A stretch of 64,000 nucleotides of DNA, taken from positions 1-64,000 of the forward strand of contig JAKLFB010000002.1 in assembly GCA_022711435.1 (NCBI GenBank). The letters are read 5' to 3'. Of the stretch, positions 52,351 to 62,399 are shown in pieces. The DNA comes from Verrucomicrobiota bacterium. Its GTDB lineage: Bacteria > Verrucomicrobiota > Verrucomicrobiia > Limisphaerales > UBA1319. The position numbers and the translations under genes are program-made. Under the pieces are notes generated by a model. That model made no database searches. It was given only the letters and a program-made list of their open reading frames with translations, and was not told the DNA's origin. Within the stretch, counting starts at the first letter, position 1. Each line of letters starts with the position of its first letter.

Positions 52351-53815
52351 TGGTGCGGATGCTCAGCCCATACAGTTGCGCAAAAGCCTTGGCGTGAAGC
52401 GTGAAGTCGCCGCAGTAGAGAACGGGATGCGGGCCGGAGTAGACGCTGCACACGTCGGCCACGCCGTCGATGCGGACGAGCGCCCGCGTGGCGCAACCGC
52501 CGGCGGGCGGGCATGTAGGCGAGCCGATCACCTGCCCGCGCCATGCATCCAGCACGCCTTTGCCTGACTGATATTTGCACAAGGTGGCGGGCTCGCCGGG
52601 CGGCCACTGCACATCGAACGCGAGCGTCTTCGGGAGCTGGTGGAAGAACGGCCGGAGGCGGTACGGCGCCTCCTTTTCCTTCGGCCCGTGCAGCCGGGTC
52701 GTGCAGGTGCAATGCGAGGCGTAGTATTGGTTCCGCTCCGTATCGAAGTCGGGGTTGTGCTGGAATCCGCCCCGGCCGAACAGGCTTGCACCCAGCATCA
52801 GGGTGAGGGTGGCATCGAGGTGATTCTCGCAGCCGCAAGGGATCAGGTTGCCGTTGTTCAAGGAGAAGCTCAGGCAGGGCTTCCGATGCTTGAGAAACAG
52901 GCACTCGATGGTGATCGCATCCGCCTGGTGCCGCTCGAGCATCTTGCCCACCGCGACGTGAGCGCGAACGGCATCGAGAAATGCCTTGTCCTCGAGATCG
53001 GCCACCGACAGCGCCCGGCGCCGAATCGAGCGCGCCAGGGCGACCTCCTCATCCGTCAGGACGATCTCGTCAAACACCCGGTTGAAATCGTCGGCGGGAA
53101 CACCGTGGATCGGCAATGGAAAGAACGGCTCGGTATCGTCGGCCTCCCTCTTCAGTTGCCCCGACACCCGCAACAGCCTGCTCTGGGCCATTCGGACCTT
53201 GGCGTGGACGGCGCGCAGGGCGCGCTCGAGCGCCTCCCAGTTCTCGATCGAATGGATGTATTGGACGCGCGGCGCCGTGCGGAGGGGCTCCGGAGGCAAC
53301 TGGTGGTTCGATCCAACCGGATGATAGACGATGATCGGCCCCTTGTAGGCAGCCAGGATTGGCTGGAGCTTCGCGCTGAATGTGTTCCAAAAATTGATCA
53401 GGAGCAACGCGTCGGGTCTCGATTGCTCGATCTCGCCCAAAAAATTCCGGATGGCCGCATCGGTGTAAATCGCCTGCTCGTCCAGCCGAAGCTGGAGGTC
53501 GAGGCCGGCGCTGATCTCGCGCAGGCGCTCGGCGAACCGGGCCTGTTGCTGCTCGGGAGCGAACTGGTTGCCCGGCCATGTAAACCACTGGTGCTTGCTC
53601 CAGCTGTCCTCGCACTTCCCATCGTACACCACCTGGGCAGGCGGGTAAAAGAACGCGCCGCGTACCAGGCCAGGCTGCTTCTTTCGGCCAACCATCGGCG
53701 CCGGATTCCGAGCAGCCTGGGGCGTTGCACACCCGATCGGCCATGCGGCGAGCGCAGCCAAAGCCGCGGTGGATTTCAGAAAGCTCCGGCGGTCTTGCAG
53801 ATAGTCAGTATTCAT
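52343..53815 (-). CDS. TAT-exported protein with sugar-isomerase-like fold
   Basis: A 490-aa protein from ATG 53815. The leader DRRSFLKSTAALAALAAWPI with GCA is a twin-arginine signal, perhaps with lipid anchoring. The body (LLLINFWNTFSAKLQPILAA, YKGPIIVYHPVGSNHQLPPE, DAITIECLFLKHRKPCLSFS, DATLTLMLGASLFGRGGFQH) resembles the two-domain fold of L-fucose/arabinose isomerase-like proteins. The usual metal-binding residues cannot be placed with confidence. Export of an isomerase-like protein is unusual, so a different reaction is likely. It overlaps rsmI by 8 bases. Confidence 0.65.
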   Translation of the reverse strand: MNTDYLQDRRSFLKSTAALAALAAWPIGCATPQAARNPAPMVGRKKQPGLVRGAFFYPPAQVVYDGKCEDSWSKHQWFTWPGNQFAPEQQQARFAERLREISAGLDLQLRLDEQAIYTDAAIRNFLGEIEQSRPDALLLINFWNTFSAKLQPILAAYKGPIIVYHPVGSNHQLPPEPLRTAPRVQYIHSIENWEALERALRAVHAKVRMAQSRLLRVSGQLKREADDTEPFFPLPIHGVPADDFNRVFDEIVLTDEEVALARSIRRRALSVADLEDKAFLDAVRAHVAVGKMLERHQADAITIECLFLKHRKPCLSFSLNNGNLIPCGCENHLDATLTLMLGASLFGRGGFQHNPDFDTERNQYYASHCTCTTRLHGPKEKEAPYRLRPFFHQLPKTLAFDVQWPPGEPATLCKYQSGKGVLDAWRGQVIGSPTCPPAGGCATRALVRIDGVADVCSVYSGPHPVLYCGDFTLHAKAFAQLYGLSIRTNA

Positions 53816-53823
53816 TTAGACTT

Positions 53824-54045
53824 TCACGAGCCAGCGGAGCCGGGCGCGGGCCCATCGCCGCTCGGCTCGGAAAGCGGCGGATGTGCATCAACGACACGGG
53901 GCGGGAAAGGCGACGGAGCCCGCAAGGAGCGCGCGGCCTCGCGCATCGCCTGTCCCATGCGGATCTTCTCCGGCCAGGGAAGCCGGGCGCGGGAGCGCTG
54001 CCACCTGGCTTGGGCATCCAGCAACCTCTGTAGGTCAGCGTTCAT
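53824..54045 (-). CDS. Small partner of the nucleotidyltransferase
   Basis: About 73 aa from ATG 54045, overlapping the nucleotidyltransferase end by 11 bases. LQRLLDAQARWQRSRARLPW and PEKIRMGQAMREAARSLRA match a small helical protein that commonly accompanies this nucleotidyltransferase type. The C-terminus is proline- and glycine-rich. It may be the second component of a toxin-antitoxin-like pair, but in which role is unknown. Confidence 0.6.
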   Translation of the reverse strand: MNADLQRLLDAQARWQRSRARLPWPEKIRMGQAMREAARSLRAPSPFPPRVVDAHPPLSEPSGDGPAPGSAGS

Positions 54046-54547
54046 CAAGAAATCGGTTCTCAAACCGCTGCCAGGCTTCCAGGAGCCCGTGTCGCTCCGC
54101 CAGACATGCCACGCCGGCGCGCGTCACGGCGCCGGCGTCAAGCAGCGACAGGATTCGGGCAAAGTCCTTTGCCCGCCCAACGCTCAGAGCGATCACGGCC
54201 AGGTGCACCGCGCTCACGACACGAAATGGCACGCCATCGAAATCGGCCGTCTCCGCGGCGGCAAGCGCCTCGCGCGTCAGCACACTGAACACGGGAATCA
54301 ATTGCACCGGCCAAGCTCCTACGCGAATTGCCTCCCCTTCGGGCTGCCAACCCTGCTGCCTGCAAAAATCATACAGCGGCCGCAAAACGTCCAACCCCTC
54401 CGGCGATGGCAGCCCAACCAGAACATCCGCGTCAAATGTAGCCACCGCCTCGGTATAGCGCATCTGAGCGGCGGCGCCAAACAATGCATAATCCAATATC
54501 ACGCCGGCCTGGCGCATCGCATTGAGCAGCAGGGCCACTTCTTTCAC
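54035..54547 (-). CDS. Nucleotidyltransferase-fold protein, possible toxin-antitoxin component
   Basis: About 170 aa from a GTG at 54547; the frame is open to an ATG at 54613, so the start is uncertain. The fold is shown by ILDYALFGAAAQMRYTEAVA, TFDADVLVGLPSPEGLD (the DxD metal site), GAWPVQLIPVFSVLTREALA, and GVPFRVVSAVHLAVIALSVG RAKD. It belongs with minimal nucleotidyltransferases that pair with a small helical protein. Related families (AbiE, MenAT) modify RNA as toxins, but this one's function is not known. Confidence 0.7.
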   Translation of the reverse strand: MKEVALLLNAMRQAGVILDYALFGAAAQMRYTEAVATFDADVLVGLPSPEGLDVLRPLYDFCRQQGWQPEGEAIRVGAWPVQLIPVFSVLTREALAAAETADFDGVPFRVVSAVHLAVIALSVGRAKDFARILSLLDAGAVTRAGVACLAERHGLLEAWQRFENRFLDER

Positions 54548-54697
54548 TGCGTCGATTCTACCGAGGAGGCTGCGACGCGCAATCCCTTTGCCTGGCTTCT
54601 TGTCAGGTCGCAAACAACACCATGTCGTCGCTCTTGATCATACCTGGCGAGGCGCGCCTCAGACCATCCCACGTTCTGATCCATGACGTTTGCCGCA

Positions 54698-57475
54698 TCA
54701 TTTCTGCAAATAGAGCGCCGCGCCGCCGCGAAACGGCGCCTTGAATCCGCGCTGGCCGCCGCCGGCAACCCCGCCCGCCGGCTCGCAAGTTCCATCGCCG
54801 GCCCGAATCCACTCGACCGACAGCATCCCCGCGGCCCCCGAGAGATCCACCGTGATCTCACCGCCTCCGGGCAGATACGCCAGATACGCCTGTCCAGGGC
54901 ATGCCATGCAGTACCGCGTCGAGGCCAGCTCGGGCATCGGCTTCAGCAGCGCAAGCTCGATCCGCTCTGCCAAACGTCTTGTCACGCCCATCGCGCGGCG
55001 CACTGGCTCCCATTGCGACCCGGTCCCGCCTTGCAGCACAATCTCTTTGTATGGATCCATGAAAATTGGATTCAGCCCGCGCAACATGCTCTTCCACACC
55101 CAGGCCGCATCTCCACCAATACCCCAAAAATGGTCGGTGTCCGCCACAATGACCTTGCGCCCGTCGGCAGCCGGCGGATTGGTCCGGTAATTGAACTTGC
55201 CTGCGTCCGGGTTCGGCGAGATCCAGTCCGCCGAGCTCTGGAACAGCTGGGTGTTGGACCCCCGCTGTTTCGGATCGCGCGAGTAGGGAAAGGTCATGCC
55301 CACCGGATGCTGCTTGGGCTTGCCCTTCTCGTAATCGTGCACGAACCGGATGAAATGCTCCTGCCACTCGACCGAGTAGGCCCCGCTCTCGTTCGCAATC
55401 TCGAACAGCACGTTGTCGAGGTCGTTGACGGTGTCGATGAGTTTGCGGACATACGCTTCCTGGATCCGGGTCACGGCCGGGACCCGCAGCGTGTGGACCT
55501 CGAGGCCCCGCCCGTCGCCATCGGCGTCGGCGCGGAGCCCGTTGACATGGTTGCCGGGATGGAACGGGTGGGCTTTCCAGGCATCGTTCACGTGCTGGAG
55601 CCCCCAGCCCTCGAACAGCATCACCGAGACGTAAATCCCCCGATCCCGCGCGGCCTCGATCCGGGAGCGGAGCCGCTGGAAATAGGTTTCGTTGAATCGG
55701 TCGAGATCGAACCGCGGATGGCCGTCCAGCGCCTGGCCGGGCCCCGTCCGCATCCAGGGATGAGGCGATGCCACCAGACGCTTGGCCGCCTTTTCGTTGT
55801 TGGCCTGCGTGTTCCAGCTCACCAGCTCCCACCGCCAGAGCCGGATGAAATTGTGATCGCGCTCGGCCAGGAAATCGAGGTAGGCGCCAAAGTCGAACGC
55901 CGCCGGCGGATCCGACTCCCCCATGTCCTGGAGGTTATCCCACGTGTGCGAGCCCGTCAGATAGACGGCGCGCCGGCCGTCGTCGGTGAAGTAGCGCGGA
56001 TTGGATGGATGGAGCCGGAGGGGGCCTTTGGCTGCCGGCACGGCCCGAGCCGCATCCGGTCTGACAATCGCCGCCACCCAGTGCCCGCGGCCGGGCGCAG
56101 TCACCAGAGCGACCCTCCCGCCCTCGAGCCTCTCGCGCTTGCCCCAGTCCCCGCTGGCGATGTCAACCCACCGCACCTCGAACCGCCCGGGCGCGCCCTC
56201 GAGGTTCAAGCCGACGGCGCCGCCATTGGCGAAATAGATCGCATACGCCCTGCCAGGTTTCGCGGCGAGGTAGGCCTCGTTCTCCGCGCGATCGCTCAGC
56301 AGATGGTTGGCGGGCTCGACATCCCACAGACGGATGACCGACTCGAGCTTGCGAGCCGCTTTCAGGGCCGCCGCCGCCGGCTCGGAAAGCCCCAGCCCCG
56401 AATCGGGCCGATGAAAACGCGCCGATGCCGCCCCCCCGATGACGTGCCTCCAGAACCGCTCCAGGCCGTCCCGGTTGTCCCCGAACCGCCCGCCGTCCGC
56501 GCCGTAGGTCTTGACCGTGTTCAGCGGCCGCGGCTTCCCAGCCAATCGCGCTCGAACCCATTGGAAATTATCCCAATGTTCCTGGCCCTTCTTCTGGTTG
56601 TTTTGGGAGACGTCGCAGAAGTCGTAGCGCTCAGGATGATCGAACGTGCGCTTGTGCTCGTCGGCCTTCAGGTCCCAGGCATCCCACATCTCGGTGACGC
56701 AGACCTCCTTGCCGGCCTGCCGGGCTCGTTCGCGGATGAACTCCGCCCAGTAGGCCCCCCATGCCTCCTGGGCCGACGTCTCGTTGTCCATGCAATACAG
56801 CACGTGGTCGTAGCGCAGCGTGTGCGAAAGCATCTTCTCGACAAACCGCTGCTGGTGCTTCAGGACGACCGTGTTGTTCCGCTGTCGGGGCGTGGTGAAA
56901 AAGAAGGGCTGCTTGTTCTGGCCCGGGTGATCCGGGTAATGTTCCGCAAAACCCGATTCCGCATGCGTGTAGTTGACGTTGTTCTTCGGGTTGTACGGAT
57001 GCGGCTCCCAGTTCCTGGTCGAGTAATCGAAGCGGTCCCAGACCTCGATCTGCACGATGATCTCCCGCTCGGCCGTCCAGCGCAGCATGTTCTCGAACCG
57101 GCGCCAGTATTCGTTGTTCCACTGCTCCAGATCGTATTTTCCATTCGCCAGCTTCCGGAACGGATAGGCCTCGAAACCCTTGTCGTTCCGGTCGCTCATC
57201 GTGTTGCGGATGTAATTGCCGCCGGCGGCCCGGATCTCGTCGAGGTGCTCCTTCAGATCCGGTATCTGGAACAGGTTGTCGTCCTTCGAGCCTCCCAGCA
57301 AGAGGACAGGCTGCCCTCGATGCTGCCAGTAGCGTGGATTCGCCTCCCAGGGGCGGATCCGGTCCGCGCCCGAGGCCGGCTCGCCGCCGGACACCGAGGC
57401 GCATCCGTAAAGCCAGGCGCTCAGCAGACAGGGTGCGATCGCGGCCCATCTGTGCCTCTTCAGAGTGGATCTCAT
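54698..57475 (-). CDS. Lipoprotein with two tandem apiosidase-like TIM-barrel units
   Basis: A 925-aa protein from ATG 57475 with a lipoprotein signal ([10 protein letters not shown]). The first unit (about 35-495) has [75 protein letters not shown], then a closing beta-domain ([20 protein letters not shown]). The second (about 500-925) repeats the plan: [60 protein letters not shown] and [13 protein letters not shown], closing with [20 protein letters not shown]. Both resemble DUF4038/GH140-type enzymes with a C-terminal domain often called putative collagen-binding. The NE pairs are likely acid/base glutamates. Two catalytic units in one protein is unusual. Confidence 0.8.
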   Translation of the reverse strand: MRSTLKRHRWAAIAPCLLSAWLYGCASVSGGEPASGADRIRPWEANPRYWQHRGQPVLLLGGSKDDNLFQIPDLKEHLDEIRAAGGNYIRNTMSDRNDKGFEAYPFRKLANGKYDLEQWNNEYWRRFENMLRWTAEREIIVQIEVWDRFDYSTRNWEPHPYNPKNNVNYTHAESGFAEHYPDHPGQNKQPFFFTTPRQRNNTVVLKHQQRFVEKMLSHTLRYDHVLYCMDNETSAQEAWGAYWAEFIRERARQAGKEVCVTEMWDAWDLKADEHKRTFDHPERYDFCDVSQNNQKKGQEHWDNFQWVRARLAGKPRPLNTVKTYGADGGRFGDNRDGLERFWRHVIGGAASARFHRPDSGLGLSEPAAAALKAARKLESVIRLWDVEPANHLLSDRAENEAYLAAKPGRAYAIYFANGGAVGLNLEGAPGRFEVRWVDIASGDWGKRERLEGGRVALVTAPGRGHWVAAIVRPDAARAVPAAKGPLRLHPSNPRYFTDDGRRAVYLTGSHTWDNLQDMGESDPPAAFDFGAYLDFLAERDHNFIRLWRWELVSWNTQANNEKAAKRLVASPHPWMRTGPGQALDGHPRFDLDRFNETYFQRLRSRIEAARDRGIYVSVMLFEGWGLQHVNDAWKAHPFHPGNHVNGLRADADGDGRGLEVHTLRVPAVTRIQEAYVRKLIDTVNDLDNVLFEIANESGAYSVEWQEHFIRFVHDYEKGKPKQHPVGMTFPYSRDPKQRGSNTQLFQSSADWISPNPDAGKFNYRTNPPAADGRKVIVADTDHFWGIGGDAAWVWKSMLRGLNPIFMDPYKEIVLQGGTGSQWEPVRRAMGVTRRLAERIELALLKPMPELASTRYCMACPGQAYLAYLPGGGEITVDLSGAAGMLSVEWIRAGDGTCEPAGGVAGGGQRGFKAPFRGGAALYLQK

Positions 57476-57585
57476 AACGGATCCATTTATATCCGGTTCG
57501 ACAGGGAGCGCAACCGCGAATGAACCCGCGCCTCGGCGCACTCCGCCCCTGTCCAATGCCAGCCGGACGCCCGGTTGCCGGCCCT

Positions 57586-58980
57586 TCAAAAACCAATCCC
57601 CGCCCCCTGAAGCGGGCTGTCCGGCGCCAGCCGGTAATCGCGCTTTGCCGGATCCGCAAACTTCGGATCCGCGGTCCAGGTGCGCAGCTCGAACCCGCGC
57701 GCCCGGAGGAAATCACGAAATCGGTCCGCGCCGACGCTCTCGGTTCCCCACAGCAGGAACGCGCCATGCTCCTGGCGCCAGCCGTTGGAGCTCATCGCCA
57801 GCGCCGGCGTCCAATCGCGCCCCTGCAAGCGCAGAAGGCTCTCCGTCGCACGGCAGAAGATGTTCGACCGGACGACGAAATTCGTCGTGGCGGCGCTGTT
57901 GTCGTAGAACATCAGGTGCCGTCCGTTGGGGTCTGGACGCTGCCGGTGGCCCCAGCCGTAACCGGCATCAACGCATGTGTTGCGCTCGAAGAGGATGTTG
58001 CGCGTCCGGCTGGCGGGGCCGCGGTTCCAGTACTCGAACGAGTATTCGCAGTTCCAGATCACGTTCTGGCGGTAGACGATGTTCTCCTGGACGTTCGTCC
58101 CGTCGCCCTGGTTGGTCAGCGCCGCGTCGTAGATCTCCCACAGGCGGCACCCCTCGACCCGGCAATCGCGCGCGCTGGACCAGAACTCGATCCCGTTGCC
58201 GTATCGGACCGGCCGGCCATCCGGCCTCGTCATCTGGTGGCCGCCGCCGATCCACGAGACATCACAGCCCCGAACCGTGATGTGATGCGTGCTCGCACCG
58301 CCGATGCCGTGCGCCGCGCCGTAGCGCAAGTCGAGGTTCTCATAGGTCACATGCCCGCGCCCGCTCTGGTCGATGATGTGCCTGCGCAGCGCCAGCTCGA
58401 TGCTCGAATGACGTTGGACCGGGTGGCCGCCCGACCGCAGCACCACCCGCCAGGACTTCGCATCATAGCAAAAGTCGCCCTCGTCGCGCAGATCCTCCTC
58501 TCTCCACTTCTTCACGCCGGCCGACTTGCCATGATCGAAGATGATGTTGCCGACATCCACGGGAGGATCGGACGGATGGAGGCGCGGCGCCGGCGTGGCC
58601 CAGATGCCTTCGCCCGCCTCTTGCCAGTCTTCGAGGCGATCCGCGGACACCGAGCCCAGCAGCATCGGCTTCGGCCCTTCCCCGAACGCGCCGTATGTGA
58701 GGGCGCCGCCCGCTTCGCCGCTCCTCGGAACGAGCTGGCCGCGCCACGCCTGTCCGCGCCGAAACAACACCTTGTCCCCCGGTCCGATCGGCGCGTGGTT
58801 GACCTTGGCCAGCGAACGCCATGCGGTTTCCGGCTTCAACCCGTCCCATCCATCGTCCCCGCCGGCGGCGTCCACGTAATAGGTTCGTGCGGTCGCAAGC
58901 GCCGCAAAGCTGCCGGTCAACATCATGACAAACAGCGGGATCCAAGAGCGCCGTCCCAGCCCAGTGCAATGCGTTTCCAT
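57586..58980 (-). CDS. Exported right-handed parallel beta-helix protein
   Basis: A 464-aa protein from ATG 58980 with a signal peptide ([20 protein letters not shown]). [40 protein letters not shown] and the repeats [53 protein letters not shown] show a parallel beta-helix (pectate-lyase/chondroitinase-B-like). The N-terminal part is closely similar in plan to the beta-helix half of the esterase fusion at 28.8 kb. Catalytic residues cannot be assigned. Probably acts on an extracellular polymer. Confidence 0.82.
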   Translation of the reverse strand: METHCTGLGRRSWIPLFVMMLTGSFAALATARTYYVDAAGGDDGWDGLKPETAWRSLAKVNHAPIGPGDKVLFRRGQAWRGQLVPRSGEAGGALTYGAFGEGPKPMLLGSVSADRLEDWQEAGEGIWATPAPRLHPSDPPVDVGNIIFDHGKSAGVKKWREEDLRDEGDFCYDAKSWRVVLRSGGHPVQRHSSIELALRRHIIDQSGRGHVTYENLDLRYGAAHGIGGASTHHITVRGCDVSWIGGGHQMTRPDGRPVRYGNGIEFWSSARDCRVEGCRLWEIYDAALTNQGDGTNVQENIVYRQNVIWNCEYSFEYWNRGPASRTRNILFERNTCVDAGYGWGHRQRPDPNGRHLMFYDNSAATTNFVVRSNIFCRATESLLRLQGRDWTPALAMSSNGWRQEHGAFLLWGTESVGADRFRDFLRARGFELRTWTADPKFADPAKRDYRLAPDSPLQGAGIGF

Positions 58981-59022
58981 TGACGCAGGCTATGGAATCC
59001 TATGCTGCGGGGAAAGGGGAAT

Positions 59023-59057
59023 CGAACGGCTGTGCGCTCGAGCCACACAGCCGTTCG
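59023..59057. terminator. 12-bp-stem hairpin after the YWTD gene
   Basis: CGAACGGCTGTG (59023-59034) and CACAGCCGTTCG (59046-59057) form a perfect 12-bp stem. It lies downstream of the minus-strand gene ending at 59112 and before the next start, so it may be an intrinsic terminator or a REP-like repeat. Confidence 0.55.
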
Positions 59058-59071
59058 TGATGAAGCCTGAG

Positions 59072-59099
59072 ACGATGTGTTGGTCGGCCGACACATCGT
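59072..59099. terminator. Second hairpin after the YWTD gene
   Basis: ACGATGTGT (59072-59080) and ACACATCGT (59091-59099) pair around TGGTCGGCCG, 12 bases after the stop at 59112. With the neighbouring hairpin this makes a double structure. Terminator or REP element. Confidence 0.55.
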
Positions 59100-59111
59100 G
59101 CGCGGCAGGTT

Positions 59112-62100
59112 CTACTCGTTGCCTTGAACGCGATAGAACATGGACTGCGGGCCGACAGTGTCCGTAGCCTCGCTGGCCGAGACAGGCGCGCCCACATCTT
59201 CCCATGCGCCCTGCGTCGCATCGGCGCGGCGCTGCAACTGGAACGGTCCCCGGCCTCCCTGCCATTGGATGGTGACGGTCGAATTGGCAACGCCGATGTC
59301 GGTGATTTCAAGGTCGGCGGCCGGCGCCTGGGACACCACAGCAATGCCGAACGGCGTGCCGCCGGTGCCAACCACCTTGAGATTCAATGAGGTGGCGCCA
59401 TCCACCTTGACCGTGCCCAGACGTCCGCCCATGCCAACCCAGAACAAAGTTCCGTCAGGACGCAAGGTGATGCCAAGCGGCGAGAGGCCGGCGTCCTGCA
59501 AGAGAACCGTCGGATCGGCGCCCGTCAGGCTCATCCGTTTGATCTCGTGCGTGCCGGAATCGGTGTAGTAGATCTGCCCATTGGCGGCATCCACGGCAAT
59601 GGAGTTGAACCGGAAGTCGGCAGCAGCCAGGTCCCGAGCCAATTCCATATGATTTGCGCCGGTCAGGTCGCAGCGATAGAGGACGCCGTTCAGCATCGGA
59701 TCGGCGTAATAGATGAAACCGTTCGCCAGATCCAGATCCAGCGCCGTATAGTGGCCCGCCGAACCGCCCAGGAACGCATAATCGGTCCCTTCCACATTGC
59801 CCCGCACGACCCCCTGCGTGAATGTCGTCCAATAGAGCTGGCCATTGGCCGCATCAAGTTCCAGCATTTGAGCGTTGAAGAAGCCCAGCAGGTCTCCGTT
59901 GTAGAGCTCTTTCTGGCCGCTGCCATCCGTTCCCGCTCGAACAATGCGGCTGGCGCGCTGCCCGCTGATGCCGTCTTCGGCCCAGTACACAATGCCGTTC
60001 GTGTCGTCAACGGCGATGCCGATGGGGCGATTCAGCCCTGCCGCGATGGGAGTCTTGCCGCTGCCATCGAACGCGGCAGCCCATACCGCTCCAGCATCCA
60101 CATCCCACCCTCCGGTTTCGGTCCAGAACATCTGCGGCTTGACCAGCTTCTCTTGGATGGTGTAAGCGACGATTCCGTTGTTGGCCGCCAGGGCGAAAAC
60201 TTTTCCGCCGCCGAAAGCAACAGCGCCCACACCATTGCCGTTCGAGTAGTCGCCCGGGAAGAGGCGGGACGTTTGGGGGTGGTCCTGCTGCACCATGCCT
60301 GCGGCTGTGGGCTTGAACAGTCGAAGCTCGTGCTGGCTGCCGACGGCGGTGCTTGTCGTCACCGTCTTCAGAATCGCCAGCAGGTCGCTCTTCGCGCTAT
60401 AGTCGATGATGCCGCCCATCGCCTTGAGTTCGCTGTTGGTGCGCACCAGGGTTGCTGTGGCTGCGGTCAGGTCGAGGGTGAACTCCTGCAACGCAAACTG
60501 CTGGGCAGCCGACGTCGAGTCATTCTTGGTGAAGAACGTGTTGTCCGCACCCCACGCGATGCCGTTGAGGGAGGTGGAAGTGGTGCTGGCGATTTCAGGA
60601 GCCTGAACCTTGGTATGCGTGAATTGGATTCCATCCGTGGTGGTGAAGACGGCGAGAACCTTGCCCTGCCGCGTGCCGCAAATGATTTGCGTGTTCGCGC
60701 CCGCGCCGCGGACGTCGATGTTATCGCCATAGCGGCGATTGGCCGCGGTTGCGTCGCCCTCGCTCGGATCGCCTTCATAAACGAGGACCGGGTCGGCCGA
60801 TTCATCCGCCCAGCGATAAATCCGGAACGGCCCATTGTTGTTCATGGGCTCGGCGGGTTGGCTCATGCTATCGACGGCCAGGTTGCAGGCGTAGATTGCC
60901 CCGTCATCCGCCCCGCCGATCATATTGAGCGGGAAGTTCATATCGTACTTGATGCCATTGGTTTTCAGGGTTCCAATGAAACTCCCGTTGGCGGAATCGA
61001 TCACATAGACCTGTCCGCTGCCATTGGTGGGATACCGGCTGACGGTGAGGACATGGCCAGAAACCGGGTTATAAGCCAGCCCGCGCTGCATGTGGTTGGT
61101 GGTCATCCAATCGTAGGCCAGGGGCGGGATGTTCCAGTCAGGTTCCAGCACGTGCGCTTTGAGCCTCACCGGGCCAGCCAATTCGCAGATCAAGCCGGTT
61201 CCGCCAACGATCATGTTGCCCTCGGCGGTCACATCAAATCCCCAGAACTGGCCGCTGTAACCGGTGAGCGCCGTCAGCTGTTCCTTGGTGTACGTCGTCT
61301 GCAGTGCGCCCAGAGAGGTCGCGCTGGTCATTTCGTAGACTTGAATGCCGTTGTCGGTGGTCTGGACGTAGAGGTATCCGCCGCGTTCAACCACGGTCCA
61401 GAGGCCAAAGCTCCCCGACCCGGTCAGCATTCCGGCGTTGCCCAATTCGGTTTCCGCCCCGGTTGCCAGGTTGATCGCGAAGAACTTCGGGTTTGTGTTC
61501 TGGCCCCCATCACCGTAGTAAGCGTAGCCGCTGTAGACATCGCCCACGCGAACATTGCGAATCCGGCCGGTGGCGCTGGTCGTGATGTATCCCTGGTCGT
61601 TCCAGAGGGTGTCAGGTGTCACGGCAAACGGCTCCGCATCCACCGTCGCCAGCGCCAGGCGCTTGCGGTTGGCCGAGGGATTGTAGATGCAGTAAATGAT
61701 CGTATTCTCATCCACCCAGTCAAACGTCTCGGTGGACTGATCCTCGGGCACCGCAGCTTCCATCCGGTTCTGGCCGTCAAAGTCATACCGCGAAAACACC
61801 GTCGTCGCCGCGCTGCTGCCGCCCAGTATGTAGCGAGTCCGATGGGCGCCGCGGAAAGGCGCGATGATGCGGTGCTCGACCGACGCCATCATGAATTCCG
61901 GCGTGCTGGAACCCTGGGGATAACGTCCGATGGCGGGGACGTTGATTTGGTTGGCGTAGATGTCCCCGTCGAAGAAGCGGGGGTTGAACATGCTATTGGC
62001 GCCAATTCCAAGGTCGCTGTGGAGGTGAATGGTCGTTCTCAGCCTGAGGTTCTGGGGTGGAATGGGCCCCGCCTGGCACAGAGGGGCAAACCATAGCGCG

Positions 62101-62138
62101 GCAACTGGTATTAGTAGTTCTAATCGTTTCATTTTCAT
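59112..62138 (-). CDS. Exported YWTD-repeat beta-propeller protein
   Basis: A 1008-aa protein from ATG 62138 (or 62132) with a signal peptide (MKMKRLELLIPVAALWFAPL). The first 600 residues resemble the DUF4623-type propeller of this phylum (IFAPFRGAHRTRYILGG-like APFRGAHRTRYILGGSS, YDMNFPLNMIGGADDGAIYA). About 690-900 are LDL-receptor-class-B-like YWTD repeats: GIVYWAEDGISGQRASRIVR, GQLYWTTFTQGVVRGNVEG, GFIYYADPMLNGVLYRCDL, GQIYYTDSGTHEIKRMSLTG. The C-terminus (FQLQRRADATQGAWEDV to FYRVQGNE) is the same end domain as on the other giant proteins. Binding function is likely. Confidence 0.82.
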   Translation of the reverse strand: MKMKRLELLIPVAALWFAPLCQAGPIPPQNLRLRTTIHLHSDLGIGANSMFNPRFFDGDIYANQINVPAIGRYPQGSSTPEFMMASVEHRIIAPFRGAHRTRYILGGSSAATTVFSRYDFDGQNRMEAAVPEDQSTETFDWVDENTIIYCIYNPSANRKRLALATVDAEPFAVTPDTLWNDQGYITTSATGRIRNVRVGDVYSGYAYYGDGGQNTNPKFFAINLATGAETELGNAGMLTGSGSFGLWTVVERGGYLYVQTTDNGIQVYEMTSATSLGALQTTYTKEQLTALTGYSGQFWGFDVTAEGNMIVGGTGLICELAGPVRLKAHVLEPDWNIPPLAYDWMTTNHMQRGLAYNPVSGHVLTVSRYPTNGSGQVYVIDSANGSFIGTLKTNGIKYDMNFPLNMIGGADDGAIYACNLAVDSMSQPAEPMNNNGPFRIYRWADESADPVLVYEGDPSEGDATAANRRYGDNIDVRGAGANTQIICGTRQGKVLAVFTTTDGIQFTHTKVQAPEIASTTSTSLNGIAWGADNTFFTKNDSTSAAQQFALQEFTLDLTAATATLVRTNSELKAMGGIIDYSAKSDLLAILKTVTTSTAVGSQHELRLFKPTAAGMVQQDHPQTSRLFPGDYSNGNGVGAVAFGGGKVFALAANNGIVAYTIQEKLVKPQMFWTETGGWDVDAGAVWAAAFDGSGKTPIAAGLNRPIGIAVDDTNGIVYWAEDGISGQRASRIVRAGTDGSGQKELYNGDLLGFFNAQMLELDAANGQLYWTTFTQGVVRGNVEGTDYAFLGGSAGHYTALDLDLANGFIYYADPMLNGVLYRCDLTGANHMELARDLAAADFRFNSIAVDAANGQIYYTDSGTHEIKRMSLTGADPTVLLQDAGLSPLGITLRPDGTLFWVGMGGRLGTVKVDGATSLNLKVVGTGGTPFGIAVVSQAPAADLEITDIGVANSTVTIQWQGGRGPFQLQRRADATQGAWEDVGAPVSASEATDTVGPQSMFYRVQGNE

Positions 62139-62256
62139 TAGTATTTGGCATTGTTCCACTGCTTATGCTTATCGCCGTAACGATTCTAATGCAATAACGG
62201 TGATGGGCAAGATATTTCGACCAAGGGGTCGGTCATAACTATTGACACAAGCGGCC

Positions 62257-62397
62257 GCGCGCAAACTCCGCGTCCAATATCCTGGCGCCATTGACCGCCT
62301 GACGAGTCGGGGCAACCGCCTCGAGCGCATCTTCGAGGACGATGAGGACCGCGCAGGGCTCAGCGGGAGCGGGCACACGGAAAGCGAAGTCCTATGA
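62257..62397 (+). pseudogene. N-terminal scrap of a REP-associated tyrosine transposase
   Basis: The plus frame reads ARKLRVQYPGAIDRLTSRGN, RLERIFEDDEDRAGLSGSG and stops at 62395-62397. This is the first conserved block (ARKxRVxYPGAIYHVxxRGNRRxxIFxDDEDR) of REP-associated transposases, with HVM changed to RLT; the HUH histidines and tyrosine are gone. Its 3' end lies next to the end of the last minus gene. It is the third relic of this family here. The remainder of 62139-62399 holds no other feature. Confidence 0.7.
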
Positions 62398-62399
62398 TT

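Noticed and set aside
54683..57523. 946-codon plus-strand open frame opposite the TIM-barrel lipoprotein
   Set aside because: Antisense shadow with no domain; the minus strand carries the lipobox and TIM-barrel motifs.
59547..62096. 849-codon plus-strand open frame opposite the YWTD protein
   Set aside because: Antisense shadow; YWTD repeats are on the minus strand.
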